Notes: generated from the letters alone by a model not told the origin. Shown: positions 26,627 to 38,508, counted from the first letter of the stretch. The stretch: 64,000 nucleotides of DNA from Streptococcus castoreus DSM 17536 (GCF_000425025.1 NZ_AUKZ01000005.1:1-64000); one strand, 5' to 3'. Numbers and translations are program-made.

Positions 26627-28297
26627 CTAGAATAAACCAAGTGCTGTCCCATCTTCTGACACGTCCATGTTCATAGCAGCTGGGACTTTAGGTAAACCCG
26701 GCATTGTCATCACATCACTGGTTAAGGCAACAATGAATCCTGCCCCTGTTTTAGGAACAAATTCACGAATGGTAATGGTGAAATCGGTTGGAGCTCCTAG
26801 TAAAAATGGGTTATCTGAAAAACTGTATTGGGTTTTAGCCATGCATACTGGTAAGCGATCCCAACCAAGCTCAGTAAATTGTTTAAGTTGTTTTTTAGCC
26901 TTTGGTCCAAATTGAACTGCTTTTCCACCATAAATCTGAGTAATAATTTTTGTGATTTTTTCTTCTAATGTCTCTTCATCGGAGTACAGTCGTTTATAGT
27001 CTGCTGTTTCTTGAGCAATCAGATGCATAACCGTTTTAGCCAGATCTAAACCGCCTTCTGCACCGTTTGCCCAAACACTGGCTAATTCAACCGGAACATC
27101 AATCTCTTTACATAAAGTTTTTAAAGCATGAATTTCGGCTTCTGTGTCTGCGACAAATTCATTAATAGCCACAATAACAGGAATATGATACTTGCGCATA
27201 TTCTCAACATGGCGTTTAAGATTTGCAAAACCCTTTTGGATAGCTTCAATATTTTCAAATGATAATTCTGTCTTGGCAACTCCTCCTTGCATTTTAAGAG
27301 CACGTAGGGTCGCAACAATAACGATCACATCCGGTGCTTTAGGCAAGTTTGGTACTTTTATGTCTAAGAATTTTTCGGCTCCTAGATCAGCACCGAAGCC
27401 AGCTTCTGTAACCGTATAATCTGCCAAACGAAGAGCTGTCGTTGTTGCCAATACGGAATTACAACCGTGAGCAATATTGGCAAATGGACCTCCGTGAACC
27501 AAGGCAGGGGTTCCATAAATTGTTTGCACAAGGTTTGGTTTAATAGCATCTTTCAAAATCAAAGTCAAGGCACCTTCAACCTTCAAATCACGAACATAGA
27601 TTGGTGACTTATCATAGCGATAAGCGATAACAATATTCGCTAAACGTGCCTTTAGATCTTTCAGATCCGTTGCCAAACAAAGAATGGCCATAATCTCGGA
27701 GGCTACAGTAATATCAAAACCGTCTTCTCGTGGGATACCATTTATCGGACTCCCTAGACCGACAATAATTTGACGAAGGGCACGATCATTAAGGTCGACC
27801 ACACGTTTCCAAATAATACGGCGCTGATCAATTTCTAAATCATTTCCTTGCTGCAAATGATTATCAATCAAAGCTGATAAGGCATTGTTGGCTGTCGTAA
27901 TGGCATGCATATCACCCGTAAAATGAAGATTAATGTCTTCCATAGGTAAAACCTGCGCATAGCCACCCCCTGCTGCTCCCCCTTTGATCCCCATAACCGG
28001 TCCAAGCGAAGGCTCACGCAGAGCAAGCATGGTTTTCTTACCGAGTTTATTTAAAGCGTCTGCTAATCCGATAGACATTGTCGATTTTCCTTCTCCTGCT
28101 GGAGTTGGATTAATAGCAGTTACCAAGATTAATTTTCCAGGAGTATTCGTCTCGACAGCTTTTATTTTTTCAAAAGATAATTTTGCTTTATATTTGCCAT
28201 AAAGCTCAATGTCATCAAAATCTATACCGACTTTTTTACCAATTTCAGTGATTGGTTTTAGACAAATACTTTGGGCAATTTCTATATCTGATTTCAT
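26627..28297 (-). CDS. fhs: formate-tetrahydrofolate ligase
   Basis: A 556-residue enzyme that makes 10-formyl-tetrahydrofolate from formate, ATP and tetrahydrofolate, feeding purine and formyl-Met synthesis. The P-loop TPAGEGKST (about 65-73), [19 protein letters not shown] and the C-terminal [13 protein letters not shown] are family marks, and the length is standard. An extended -10 TGATATAAT precedes it in the 116-base gap from lplA2, so it has its own promoter, although read-through from the SirTM operon is possible because no terminator separates them. Confidence 0.97.
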   Translation of the reverse strand: MKSDIEIAQSICLKPITEIGKKVGIDFDDIELYGKYKAKLSFEKIKAVETNTPGKLILVTAINPTPAGEGKSTMSIGLADALNKLGKKTMLALREPSLGPVMGIKGGAAGGGYAQVLPMEDINLHFTGDMHAITTANNALSALIDNHLQQGNDLEIDQRRIIWKRVVDLNDRALRQIIVGLGSPINGIPREDGFDITVASEIMAILCLATDLKDLKARLANIVIAYRYDKSPIYVRDLKVEGALTLILKDAIKPNLVQTIYGTPALVHGGPFANIAHGCNSVLATTTALRLADYTVTEAGFGADLGAEKFLDIKVPNLPKAPDVIVIVATLRALKMQGGVAKTELSFENIEAIQKGFANLKRHVENMRKYHIPVIVAINEFVADTEAEIHALKTLCKEIDVPVELASVWANGAEGGLDLAKTVMHLIAQETADYKRLYSDEETLEEKITKIITQIYGGKAVQFGPKAKKQLKQFTELGWDRLPVCMAKTQYSFSDNPFLLGAPTDFTITIREFVPKTGAGFIVALTSDVMTMPGLPKVPAAMNMDVSEDGTALGLF

Positions 28298-28413
28298 GAT
28301 AACTCCTCAAATTTTCTAATACAGCCATTATATCATATTTCACTTTTGTCGTACATTTTTTAAACATAGTAAAAAAAGGTTCGTTTTTTATACATGATAA
28401 GACCATACCTTTA

Positions 28414-29433
28414 TCAAGAAAATATTAAACGAGTCAATTCTTCTGCTGTTGCTGCACCAAGATACGATTTTAATGCTGTTGATTCAAGGACCTGTAAAAC
28501 CTCCTCTTCTTTCATACGAGTACCGATAAGAAGATTTTCAAGGTCAGCAATATCTGTCTTACTAAAGAAGTCTCCATAGATACGACAAGCAGTAATTTGC
28601 CCCTTTTCAATGGCTAAATGAATATCAACCGTTCCCCCAGAAAGCCGTCCTTCTCTGTGATAACGGTATTGTGGGGAATTCCCATAGTTCCAATCCCAGT
28701 TTTTATACTTACGTTCTGTCAAAGCATCAATCTGTTGCCAATCTTCCTCGGTTAGATCATATCGTTTGGCTTGAGTAATGTTTTCAATTTTTAATAACTG
28801 ACAAACTATTAAATTTTTAAATTCATCAATAGTTATGCCCTGATATTGATCAGCCAAGTGCTCTCTGATACTACCGACGCGACTACGAACAGATTTGATC
28901 CCTTTTGATTCTATTTTTTTACGATTAGGAGTCAAGACATTTTCCATAGCATCAAAATCCACATCTAAAAGAAGAGAATACCCCCCATAGACACGCCCCT
29001 TAGTAATTGTCATGGCTGCACCAGATACCTTTTTCCCCTCAATCACTAAATCGTTTCGCCCTGTCATTTTAACTCCTGTTGCACCCAATCGACGAAGGGC
29101 TTCGATAACAGGTGTGTAGGTCCGTTTAAAATCACCAAAAATGCCATTATCATTGATAAGGTAACAGATATTAACGGCACCTGAATCAACATAAACAGCT
29201 CCGCCACCAGTATCCCGACGAACAACTGGAATATGATGTTCCTTCAAGTAATCTTGGTTAGTTTCAATCTCTGCATTTTGAAATTTTCCAATTTCAACTT
29301 TGGGGTCACAATAGTATGGAAATAAAATATCATCATCTAAAACGATATTTTCTTGGACATAAACTTGCATAGCAAGTGCAATAGCACCGTCGGTAATACG
29401 TTTTCCATTACGAATCGGTTCAATAAGGTACAT
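28414..29433 (-). CDS. lplA2: lipoate-protein ligase LplA2 (SirTM operon)
   Basis: A 339-residue lipoate ligase that activates lipoate with ATP and attaches it to a lysine. RRDTGGGAVYVD and TGRNDLVIEGKKVSGAA are the lipoyl-AMP-binding motifs, and a C-terminal accessory domain is present. In the described SirTM systems LplA2 lipoylates GcvH-L, which then becomes the ADP-ribosylation target. The ATG at 29433 has GAGGGAGA upstream, and a longer frame from 29466 lacks a site. It is the last gene of the operon, 29 bases after sirTM. Confidence 0.93.
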   Translation of the reverse strand: MYLIEPIRNGKRITDGAIALAMQVYVQENIVLDDDILFPYYCDPKVEIGKFQNAEIETNQDYLKEHHIPVVRRDTGGGAVYVDSGAVNICYLINDNGIFGDFKRTYTPVIEALRRLGATGVKMTGRNDLVIEGKKVSGAAMTITKGRVYGGYSLLLDVDFDAMENVLTPNRKKIESKGIKSVRSRVGSIREHLADQYQGITIDEFKNLIVCQLLKIENITQAKRYDLTEEDWQQIDALTERKYKNWDWNYGNSPQYRYHREGRLSGGTVDIHLAIEKGQITACRIYGDFFSKTDIADLENLLIGTRMKEEEVLQVLESTALKSYLGAATAEELTRLIFS

Positions 29434-29462
29434 CTTAATCTCCCTCTTTCTATTTCTTACAC

Positions 29463-31483
<2,021 letters not shown>

Positions 31484-31524
31484 TTTAATTTCCTTTCTGC
31501 TTAGGACCTAAATTCTTTATCAAA

Positions 31525-32523
31525 TCAGAGGGTTAAGTATAAATTAGCCAGAAGTTCTAACGATTTAAGGCGATTTTCTATACGAGGAACCAAAGGGATG
31601 ACAAGTAATTCCTCCGCTTGGCTAGCTGCAATCAGTTCATCTAATTTCTTTTTTACTTTCTGTGGTGATCCGATAATCATCCGACTACGGTTAGCAGAAA
31701 TTACCTTTTTCTGCTTTGCTGTCAGTGCATAGGAACAAGCTTCTTCTGTATCAGGATAAGTCTTAAACTCATTGAAATCTTGGTTTCCAAGCATCCAAAT
31801 ATCAAGGGATTTTGCTAGCAATTTTGCCTCATCGTCTGTCTCAGCAATTACGATAAAAACGGCTAGCATTAATTGAGGTCTTGTTAACTGACTTGAAGGG
31901 GTAAAAGTTTGTCGGTAGCATGCGGATACTTTTTGGGCTTCCTCAATGGGATTTTTAGGCATATAAGGAAAAATACCAAAGGTATATCCTAGACCCAGAT
32001 TAGCAGCATGTTCTGCTGTTTCTTGACTGTTGCTCAACAGCCAAAGTTGAGGGTAAGAATCTCCTTTAGGATTAACAGTAATTGCTAGAGGATTTTCTTT
32101 GTTAAAAGAAAGATAGTGACTCAATTCCTCTAAAACTCGACCATAATCTTCCTTACGGTGAGTGCTTAACAAAGCTCCCTTAACCAAAGGAGTGCCTAGA
32201 GAATTGCCTAGTCCTAAATCAATACGATTAGGATGTAGAGCTTCTAGCGTCATCATCATTTCTGCGATTTTAAAACTGCTATAATGCAAAGCCATAATAC
32301 CACCAGATCCTATCCGAATTGATTTGGTATGGTTTGCCAAATGCATCATTAGAAGTTCTGGACTGCTTATCGCAAAGGCATGAATATTATGGTGTTCGGC
32401 TACCCAAAAACGGTTAAACCCCAAATCATCTGCTTTTTGAGCCAATAATCGGGTATCATTCAAAGCCTCTTGTGGTGTTTTTTCTTTATCAATCACACCA
32501 TAATCAAGAACACTAACTTTCAT
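31525..32523 (-). CDS. luciferase-like flavin monooxygenase
   Basis: A 332-residue LLM-class protein with the barrel motifs GFNRFWVAEHHN, RIGSGGIM, HPNRIDLGLGNSLG and a C-terminal IIGSPQKVKKKLDEL. Family members use reduced flavin and oxygen. The substrate is unknown. Extended SirTM operons in streptococci are known to include such an enzyme, and oxidation of a lipoyl-bound substrate is a possible but unproven role. Its ATG overlaps the stop of the upstream oxidoreductase gene (ATGA). Confidence 0.9.
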   Translation of the reverse strand: MKVSVLDYGVIDKEKTPQEALNDTRLLAQKADDLGFNRFWVAEHHNIHAFAISSPELLMMHLANHTKSIRIGSGGIMALHYSSFKIAEMMMTLEALHPNRIDLGLGNSLGTPLVKGALLSTHRKEDYGRVLEELSHYLSFNKENPLAITVNPKGDSYPQLWLLSNSQETAEHAANLGLGYTFGIFPYMPKNPIEEAQKVSACYRQTFTPSSQLTRPQLMLAVFIVIAETDDEAKLLAKSLDIWMLGNQDFNEFKTYPDTEEACSYALTAKQKKVISANRSRMIIGSPQKVKKKLDELIAASQAEELLVIPLVPRIENRLKSLELLANLYLTL

Positions 32524-33719
32524 TTATTCTCCTTGTAGTTTTGAGATAGACCACGAAATAAGGCGCGAGATTCCTGAGGTAAGGATTCTCCGTAATCCAT
32601 CAACGGAACAATATCTTTAAAAGCTGCATGAGGAATTGCTAAGCTGTCTAAATCCTCCAAATGAATTCTTAAATGAATACTCTTTTCGCGTCCTTCTCTT
32701 ATTTTACTTACAAATTCAGGATCAACAACTAAGGGAGTCGATAGTCCGACAAAGTCAGAATAAGCAAAAGCTTCCAGTGCTTTTTCAGGAGTATTGATAC
32801 CGCCTGTAGCCATAACTGGCAAACGATTTTTCAGATATTCCCAAACCACCTGATTAACCAAGTGACCATGATAAATGCCTAATGAACGAACAGTATTTCT
32901 GAAAATATGATGTCCCCAACTGGCAATGGCTAGATAATCTAATTTAGCAACATCAAGCGCCAAATCCATAAATTGTAAAAAGTCTTCAATCGAGTAGCCA
33001 ATTTGATTTCCCCTAGTTTCCTCAGGGGTCGCTCGAAACCCAAAGATAAACTGATCTGGAGCTTCCTGATTAATCACATCTTGAACCGCTTTCAAAATAT
33101 CCAACCCAAACCTAGAGCGGCTTGTGAGAGATTGACCCCCATAATTATCTCGTCTTTGATTGGAGAAAGTTGAGAAAAAGGTTTGAATTAATAATCGTTG
33201 GGCTGATGATACCTCCACACCGTCAAAACCAGCTTGAATAGCTCTTCGTGTCGCTTGAGCATAAGCTTCAACCAACTCCTCTATTTGTTGACAAGTTAAG
33301 GATTTGACTTCATGTGGTTTAGGAGACTTAAGCTGCATTTGACTCGGTCCATAAACAAACCCATGTATTGTTAAAGCGTGACTTGCAAAACGACCAGCAT
33401 GAGTTAATTGCAAAATTGCCTTGGCTCCTTTGGATTTCATTGCTTTAGCTAATCGTGTTAACCCGGCAATGTCGTCATCCTTAGCAACACTAAAACCATA
33501 TTCAAATAATTGACCATAAGGATCAATATAAGCTGCACCAGTAATTTGTAGAGGGGTTGATGCTGCTCGTCTCAATGCATATGCCAAATCATCTTTAGTA
33601 ACAAAGCCATCTGCCGTTGAGGAATTGGTTACCATAGGCGATAAAACAAATCGATTGGTTAAAACCGTACCATTTGGTAATGTCAAGGCATCAAATAAAG
33701 GAATAAACACTTTTTTCAT
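32520..33719 (-). CDS. old yellow enzyme-type NADH:flavin oxidoreductase
   Basis: A 399-residue FMN-binding barrel of the OYE family: LTNRFVLSPMVTNSS at the N-terminus, LQLTHAGRFAS, GFDGVEVSSAQRLLIQTF and VMATGGINTPEKAL for phosphate binding. It could reduce an unsaturated substrate or supply reduced flavin to the adjacent monooxygenase; this is inference from the 4-base overlap between them. The LIQTFFS and active-site surroundings depart from the more usual HGYLL, so its substrate may be atypical. Confidence 0.9.
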   Translation of the reverse strand: MKKVFIPLFDALTLPNGTVLTNRFVLSPMVTNSSTADGFVTKDDLAYALRRAASTPLQITGAAYIDPYGQLFEYGFSVAKDDDIAGLTRLAKAMKSKGAKAILQLTHAGRFASHALTIHGFVYGPSQMQLKSPKPHEVKSLTCQQIEELVEAYAQATRRAIQAGFDGVEVSSAQRLLIQTFFSTFSNQRRDNYGGQSLTSRSRFGLDILKAVQDVINQEAPDQFIFGFRATPEETRGNQIGYSIEDFLQFMDLALDVAKLDYLAIASWGHHIFRNTVRSLGIYHGHLVNQVVWEYLKNRLPVMATGGINTPEKALEAFAYSDFVGLSTPLVVDPEFVSKIREGREKSIHLRIHLEDLDSLAIPHAAFKDIVPLMDYGESLPQESRALFRGLSQNYKENK

Positions 33720-33731
33720 TCAGGATCCTTT

Positions 33732-34553
33732 CTAGTGCCTTTCTAAATGCATCCGTTGGTAAGTAACCTCAAAGTCCGAAATTAAGCCTTGCGTTAGTTG
33801 CTTAGCACGAAATGAAAATCCTAGCTGCTTTAGGGTTAATTGAAGGCGCTCTACCATATCTAACACTGTAAATGGGGTATCAAGCAGATCTGAGAGATTA
33901 GCCATAGATTCTGGGATAACTTGAGGATAGGTCACTTTGGTTGTCTTACCTTGCTTTCCCGCTTTATAGAAAGCAGCAATCATTTGACCACGCTTTAACT
34001 GATTGCCACAAACACTTAGATAGATCGAAACAACGATACCATTCTTGACACGACGCTGTGCCATTCCAGCAAATTTTCGACCAGCAATACTCAAGTCATA
34101 ATTTCCTGGACAGTATGATTGTTCGATTTCAAAATGATCAATCTGCTGATAATAATCTGAAAACATTGCTTTTATCAGGTCCACCATTATCAAATAAGCG
34201 TTGGCAATACTGATTCGTTCTGAAAAAGCATCTGGAATAATCAACGAAAAATTCAAAATCCCTTCATCAGCAACAACAGCCAGTCCTCCAATATTACGAA
34301 CAACAGGAACATAGCCCGTACTTTCGACTTCTTTTTTAGCCAAATCAAAATAGGGCAACTGTCTATCTAACATTCCTAGAATGACTGTTTTTGCCATTGG
34401 CCAAACATGTAAAATGACTTGTTTTGGCTGCCGATTAATCTCTCTCAGAAACACTTCTGTCCATGCAAAAGGACTCAAAGCGTCCTGTGGTTGGATAAGC
34501 TTATCCTCATAAACAGAAACAGGTAAGTCTGTTAAATTCCTAATATTTATCAT
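33732..34553 (-). CDS. lipL: LipL-like lipoyl/octanoyl-[GcvH]:protein N-acyltransferase
   Basis: A 273-residue protein of the biotin/lipoate ligase fold. Unlike LplA2 it has RNIGGLAVVADEGILNFSL and SYCPGNYDLSIAGRKFAGMAQRR, with Cys148 in the YCPG motif. In Bacillus LipL the equivalent cysteine (Cys150) forms the acyl thioester when moving octanoyl or lipoyl groups from GcvH to E2 enzymes. This suggests that it transfers the acyl group to or from GcvH-L. It is the first gene of the seven-gene operon, with AAGGAAGG before the ATG. Confidence 0.85.
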   Translation of the reverse strand: MINIRNLTDLPVSVYEDKLIQPQDALSPFAWTEVFLREINRQPKQVILHVWPMAKTVILGMLDRQLPYFDLAKKEVESTGYVPVVRNIGGLAVVADEGILNFSLIIPDAFSERISIANAYLIMVDLIKAMFSDYYQQIDHFEIEQSYCPGNYDLSIAGRKFAGMAQRRVKNGIVVSIYLSVCGNQLKRGQMIAAFYKAGKQGKTTKVTYPQVIPESMANLSDLLDTPFTVLDMVERLQLTLKQLGFSFRAKQLTQGLISDFEVTYQRMHLERH

Positions 34554-34571
34554 AAATTTTTCCTTCCTTAT

Positions 34572-34594
34572 CTGAAACCGCTTCCTCTATTTTA
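34572..34594 (-). promoter_or_regulatory. SirTM operon promoter with candidate cre site
   Basis: A -10 box TAAAAT (34589-34594, minus strand) is followed within 2 bases by a cre-like site at 34572-34586 that reads CTGAAACCGCTTCCT on the plus strand, 14 of 15 to the CcpA consensus WTGNAANCGNWNNCW. A site at the start of transcription would repress. CcpA control is inferred. Confidence 0.6.
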
Positions 34595-34741
34595 GCCTAA
34601 TCCCTTTAATTTTGCCACTATGATGCCTTGATATTTCCTTATTTTTTTCTTATTTTTATTAATTTTCTCTAAAAATAATCTCTTTAAATAAAACTATTAA
34701 TCAAACTAGTCTAGATAACTTAAAATTAGGATGACATCTAT

Positions 34742-34770
34742 TTTACTATTGCCTTTTTTTCTGATAAAAT
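34742..34770 (+). promoter_or_regulatory. coaBC promoter, probably leaderless
   Basis: TTTACT (34742-34747), a 17-base spacer and an extended -10 TGATAAAAT (34762-34770). The predicted start site is at or next to 34777, the A of the coaB ATG, and no ribosome-binding site is visible. Confidence 0.65.
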
Positions 34771-34776
34771 ATGGCT

Positions 34777-35463
34777 ATGAAACTATTAATCACTTCAGGC
34801 GGTACAACCGCACCCATTGATGCTGTTAGAGGTATCACTAACCATTCAACAGGACAACTTGGTAAATTAGTGGCGGAACAATTTTTGAAACATCATCATG
34901 AAGTGACCTTAATTACCACTAAAACTGCGGTTAAACCAGTAAAATCTGGTTATTTGACCATTATTGAGATCACAACTGTTCAAGAATTAATGATTGCTTT
35001 AAAAGAGCAAGTTCCAAAACATGATCTCCTAATCCATAGCATGGCTGTTTCTGATTATACTCCTGTGTATATGACTGATTTTGAAGAAGTTGTCAATGCT
35101 GAGAATCTCAGTGACTTTTTAACAAATCATAATAGTGAACATAAGATTTCTTCTAAATCTGATTATCAGGTTCTTTTTTTGAAAAAAACACCTAAACTCA
35201 TTTCTTACGTCAAAAAATGGAATCCTGATATTATTCTGATTGGCTTTAAACTTCTGGTCAATGTTTCTAAGGAGAAATTGGTTGCGGTGGCTCGAGAAAG
35301 CCTTGAAAAAAACAATGCTGACTACATTCTTGCCAATGATTTATCTGACATTCAATTAGGTAAACATAAGGCACTATTGGTCTCTGACAAAGAGGTGTTT
35401 ACAGCAAATACTAAAGAAGCCATCGCAAACTTATTGTATGAAAGGGTTACTAAACATGACTAA
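34777..35463 (+). CDS. coaB: phosphopantothenate-cysteine ligase
   Basis: A 228-residue stand-alone CoaB joining cysteine to 4'-phosphopantothenate in coenzyme A synthesis. The nucleotide-binding start MKLLITSGGTTAPIDAVRGI, the HSMAVSDYTP segment and the lysine-rich KKTPKLI and GFKLL parts match the streptococcal type, which is separate from CoaC. The ATG at 34777 matches family N-termini; 34771 is possible. The coaC start overlaps its end by 8 bases. Confidence 0.95.
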   Translation: MKLLITSGGTTAPIDAVRGITNHSTGQLGKLVAEQFLKHHHEVTLITTKTAVKPVKSGYLTIIEITTVQELMIALKEQVPKHDLLIHSMAVSDYTPVYMTDFEEVVNAENLSDFLTNHNSEHKISSKSDYQVLFLKKTPKLISYVKKWNPDIILIGFKLLVNVSKEKLVAVARESLEKNNADYILANDLSDIQLGKHKALLVSDKEVFTANTKEAIANLLYERVTKHD

Positions 35464-36022
35464 ACACATCACTTTAGCCATTTCTGGAAGTATATCTGCC
35501 TACAAGGCCGCTGATTTAACTAGTCAGTTGGTCAAAAAAGGCTATGAAGTTACTGTTTTGATGACAGAAGCTGCCACTGCTTTTATTCCTCCATTAACAC
35601 TACAAGTCTTATCAAAAAATCCAGTTCATCTTGATGTCATGAAAGAAGATAATGTCAAAATTGTCAATCATATCGAATTGGCTAAACAAACAGATCTTTT
35701 TATTCTTGCCCCTGCAAGTGCCAATACTTTAGCCCATCTTTCTTATGGCTTTGCAGATAATATTGTCACCAGTGTCGCCCTTGCCTTACCTACAACCACT
35801 CCAAAATTAATGGCTCCAGCTATGAATACAAAAATGTATCAAAATCCAATAACTCAAGAAAATATCAAACGTCTAATAGCAGTTGGCTTTGATGAGATTC
35901 CTCCCAAAACAAGTTTGCTAGCTTGTGGTGATACAGGACCTGGAGCTTTGGCTGATCTTGATATTATTTTACAAGCCATTGATGCTGTTTTGGGAATTAG
36001 AACCCCTAAACTTGTTCCTTAA
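35456..36022 (+). CDS. coaC: phosphopantothenoylcysteine decarboxylase
   Basis: A 188-residue flavoprotein that decarboxylates phosphopantothenoylcysteine to 4'-phosphopantetheine. ISGSISAYKA binds FMN, NHIELAKQ carries the catalytic histidine, APAMNTKMY is the PXMNXXMW-like substrate-recognition loop and LACGDTGPGAL has the active-site cysteine. AAAGGG lies 9 bases before ATG 35456. It is the second gene of the coaBC-transporter operon. Confidence 0.95.
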   Translation: MTKHITLAISGSISAYKAADLTSQLVKKGYEVTVLMTEAATAFIPPLTLQVLSKNPVHLDVMKEDNVKIVNHIELAKQTDLFILAPASANTLAHLSYGFADNIVTSVALALPTTTPKLMAPAMNTKMYQNPITQENIKRLIAVGFDEIPPKTSLLACGDTGPGALADLDIILQAIDAVLGIRTPKLVP

Positions 36023-36056
36023 TTCAAACAATTATCAAAACTTATCGGAGAATGAA

Positions 36057-36626
36057 ATGAACCGTCATAAATCATCTGAAATTTCTCGTATTGCTATCTT
36101 TTTTGCTATGATGTTAGTCATTCATTTTATCAGTAATCTGGTGTTTAATCTTTGGCCTGTTCCCATTAAACCAACACTCGTTCATATTCCTGTTATTGTT
36201 GCTTCGATTATGTATGGACCACGTATCGGAGCTATTTTAGGTGGGTTAATGGGACTGATTAGCATTATCACAAATACGGTTATTCTTTTACCAACAAGTT
36301 ACCTTTTTTCGCCTTTTGTTGACAATGGAAACTTCGCTTCATTGATGATTGCAATGGTACCACGTATTCTTATCGGGATAACACCCTCTTATTGTTATAA
36401 ACTCATCCCTAATAAGGTTGGACTTGTTCTCTCTGGTATGGTCGGTTCGCTAACAAATACTATTTTTGTCTTATCGGGTATTTTTGTCTTTTTTGCAACT
36501 GTTTTTGGAGGTAATATCAAAACTTTGCTGACAGCTATTATTTCAACAAATGCTATCGCAGAGATAGTCATTTCAGCCCTTGTGACTGTTGCCCTTGTCC
36601 CGACACTTTCTAAAATAAAAAAATAA
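36057..36626 (+). CDS. panT: ECF transporter substrate-binding (S) component, probably for pantothenate
   Basis: A 189-residue membrane protein with about five or six hydrophobic helices and the N-terminal ECF-S pattern SSEISRIAIFFAMMLVIHF. Such S components capture a vitamin and work with a shared EcfAAT module encoded elsewhere. Its place 34 bases after coaC suggests pantothenate, the precursor of the pathway. The substrate is inferred from context. CGGAG precedes the ATG. Confidence 0.8.
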   Translation: MNRHKSSEISRIAIFFAMMLVIHFISNLVFNLWPVPIKPTLVHIPVIVASIMYGPRIGAILGGLMGLISIITNTVILLPTSYLFSPFVDNGNFASLMIAMVPRILIGITPSYCYKLIPNKVGLVLSGMVGSLTNTIFVLSGIFVFFATVFGGNIKTLLTAIISTNAIAEIVISALVTVALVPTLSKIKK

Positions 36627-36638
36627 CCATTCATCATT

Positions 36639-36674
36639 AAGCATGCTTCTAAAATAATGGGCATGCTTTTTATA
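36639..36674 (+). terminator. terminator of the coaBC operon
   Basis: AAGCATGC/GCATGCTT stem with TTTTTAT tail, 13 bases after the stop. Confidence 0.88.
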
Positions 36675-36751
36675 TCATTATTAATTATCTGAAAAATTGA
36701 AAAGGTCTTTGTAAACCATTGTAAAAAATTAGTGATTTTTTCTTTTCAACA

Positions 36752-36773
36752 TGTTATAATGAAAGCGGTTAAA
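36752..36773 (+). promoter_or_regulatory. pgm promoter with overlapping cre-like site
   Basis: Extended -10 TGTTATAAT (36752-36760) overlaps ATGAAAGCGGTTAAA (36759-36773), which fits the CcpA consensus except at one conserved position near its end. Repression of phosphoglucomutase by CcpA is possible but inferred. Confidence 0.5.
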
Positions 36774-36792
36774 AATATATAAGGAGACGACT

Positions 36793-38508
36793 ATGACTTA
36801 CACAGAAAATTACCAAAAATGGCTTAATGTCCCTGATCTTCCGACCTATTTAAAAGACGAATTACTTCATATGGATGAAAAAACGAAAGAAGATGCTTTT
36901 TACACAACTCTTGAGTTTGGCACTGCTGGTATGCGTGGTTATATCGGTGCAGGAACAAACCGTATTAACATCTATGTCGTTCGTCAAGCAACTGAAGGGC
37001 TTGCAAAATTAGTCAAATCAAAAGGTGAAGAGGCTAAAAAAGCTGGTGTTGCTATTGCTTATGATTCGCGACATTTTTCATCAGAATTTGCCTTTGAATC
37101 CGCTCAAGTTCTGGCAGCACATGGCATTAAATCATATGTATTTGAATCCCTACGTCCAACTCCAGAGTTATCATTTGCAGTGCGTCACCTTGGTGCTTTT
37201 GCTGGTATCATGGTAACAGCTAGCCACAACCCAGCTCCATTCAATGGTTACAAGGTGTATGGTCAAGACGGTGGACAAATGCCACCTGCCGATGCTGACG
37301 CTTTAACAAACTTTATCCGCACAATTGATAATCCGTTTACGATTGAATTAGCTGACCTTGAAGAAGCTAAAACTTCTGGTTTGATAACAGTTATTGGTGA
37401 AGATGTTGATGTTGAATACCTTAAAGAAGTTAAGCATGTCACTATTAACCAGGAGTTGATTGATCAATACGGTCGTGATATGAAAATTGTCTATACACCA
37501 CTTCATGGTACAGGTGAAATGTTAGCTCGTCGTGCCCTTGCTCAAGCTGGTTTTGAAGCCGTTCAAGTGGTTGAAACACAAGCAAAACCAGATCCAGATT
37601 TTTCTACAGTTAAATCACCAAATCCTGAAAGTCAAGCAGCCTTTGCATTAGCTGAAACACTAGGACGCCAAGTTAATGCAGATGTTTTAGTCGCTACTGA
37701 CCCAGATGCAGATCGTCTTGGTGTTGAAATTCGTCAAGCTGATGGAAGCTATTGGAATTTGTCTGGTAATCAGATTGGTGCTTTAATGGCTAAATATATT
37801 TTAGAAGCTCATAAGCAAGCTGGTACGCTTCCAGAAAATGCTGCTCTTGCCAAATCAACTGTATCAACAGAATTAGTTACCAAAATTGCTGAAAGCTATG
37901 GTGCAACCATGTTTAATGTGCTCACAGGTTTCAAATTTATCGCTGAAAAAATTCAAGAATTTGAAGAAAAACAGAACCACACTTATATGTTTGGTTTTGA
38001 AGAAAGTTTCGGCTATCTCGTAAAACCATTTGTCCGTGATAAAGATGCGATCCAAGCAGTTCTTTTAATTGCTGAAATCGCAGCTTATTACCGCTCTCGT
38101 GGTTTAACACTTGCTGATGGGATTGATGAAATCTACAAGGAATACGGTTATTTCGCTGAAAAAACCATATCTATTACCCTTTCCGGTCTCGATGGCACTG
38201 CTGAAATCCAAAAAATCATGGATAAATTCCGTGATAATGCCCCAAGCCAATTTAATCAAACTGATATTGTCTTAACTGAGGATTTCTTGGCACAGACCGC
38301 AGAATCTAAAGAGGGGCTAACATCTCTAGCTACTCCTCCAAGTAATGTTTTAAAATACACTTTAGCCGATGATAGTTGGTTTGCCGTAAGACCCTCCGGA
38401 ACAGAACCAAAAATTAAATTTTATATTGCCACAGTTGGAGATACCCTTGCAAGTGCTAAAGAGAAAATCACTAATATCGAAGCGGAAATCAATGCCTTTG
38501 TTGGTTAG
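36793..38508 (+). CDS. pgm: phosphoglucomutase (alpha-D-phosphohexomutase family)
   Basis: A 571-residue phospho-sugar mutase interconverting glucose-1- and glucose-6-phosphate, linking glycolysis to UDP-glucose and capsule or wall polysaccharide synthesis. The active serine is in VTASHNPAPFNGYK, the metal site is DPDADRLGV, the sugar-binding loop is FGFEESFGYL and the phosphate-binding loop is RPSGTEPKIKFY. The length fits the Gram-positive PgcA/Pgm type. AAGGAGACG precedes the ATG and the gene is monocistronic. Confidence 0.95.
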   Translation: MTYTENYQKWLNVPDLPTYLKDELLHMDEKTKEDAFYTTLEFGTAGMRGYIGAGTNRINIYVVRQATEGLAKLVKSKGEEAKKAGVAIAYDSRHFSSEFAFESAQVLAAHGIKSYVFESLRPTPELSFAVRHLGAFAGIMVTASHNPAPFNGYKVYGQDGGQMPPADADALTNFIRTIDNPFTIELADLEEAKTSGLITVIGEDVDVEYLKEVKHVTINQELIDQYGRDMKIVYTPLHGTGEMLARRALAQAGFEAVQVVETQAKPDPDFSTVKSPNPESQAAFALAETLGRQVNADVLVATDPDADRLGVEIRQADGSYWNLSGNQIGALMAKYILEAHKQAGTLPENAALAKSTVSTELVTKIAESYGATMFNVLTGFKFIAEKIQEFEEKQNHTYMFGFEESFGYLVKPFVRDKDAIQAVLLIAEIAAYYRSRGLTLADGIDEIYKEYGYFAEKTISITLSGLDGTAEIQKIMDKFRDNAPSQFNQTDIVLTEDFLAQTAESKEGLTSLATPPSNVLKYTLADDSWFAVRPSGTEPKIKFYIATVGDTLASAKEKITNIEAEINAFVG

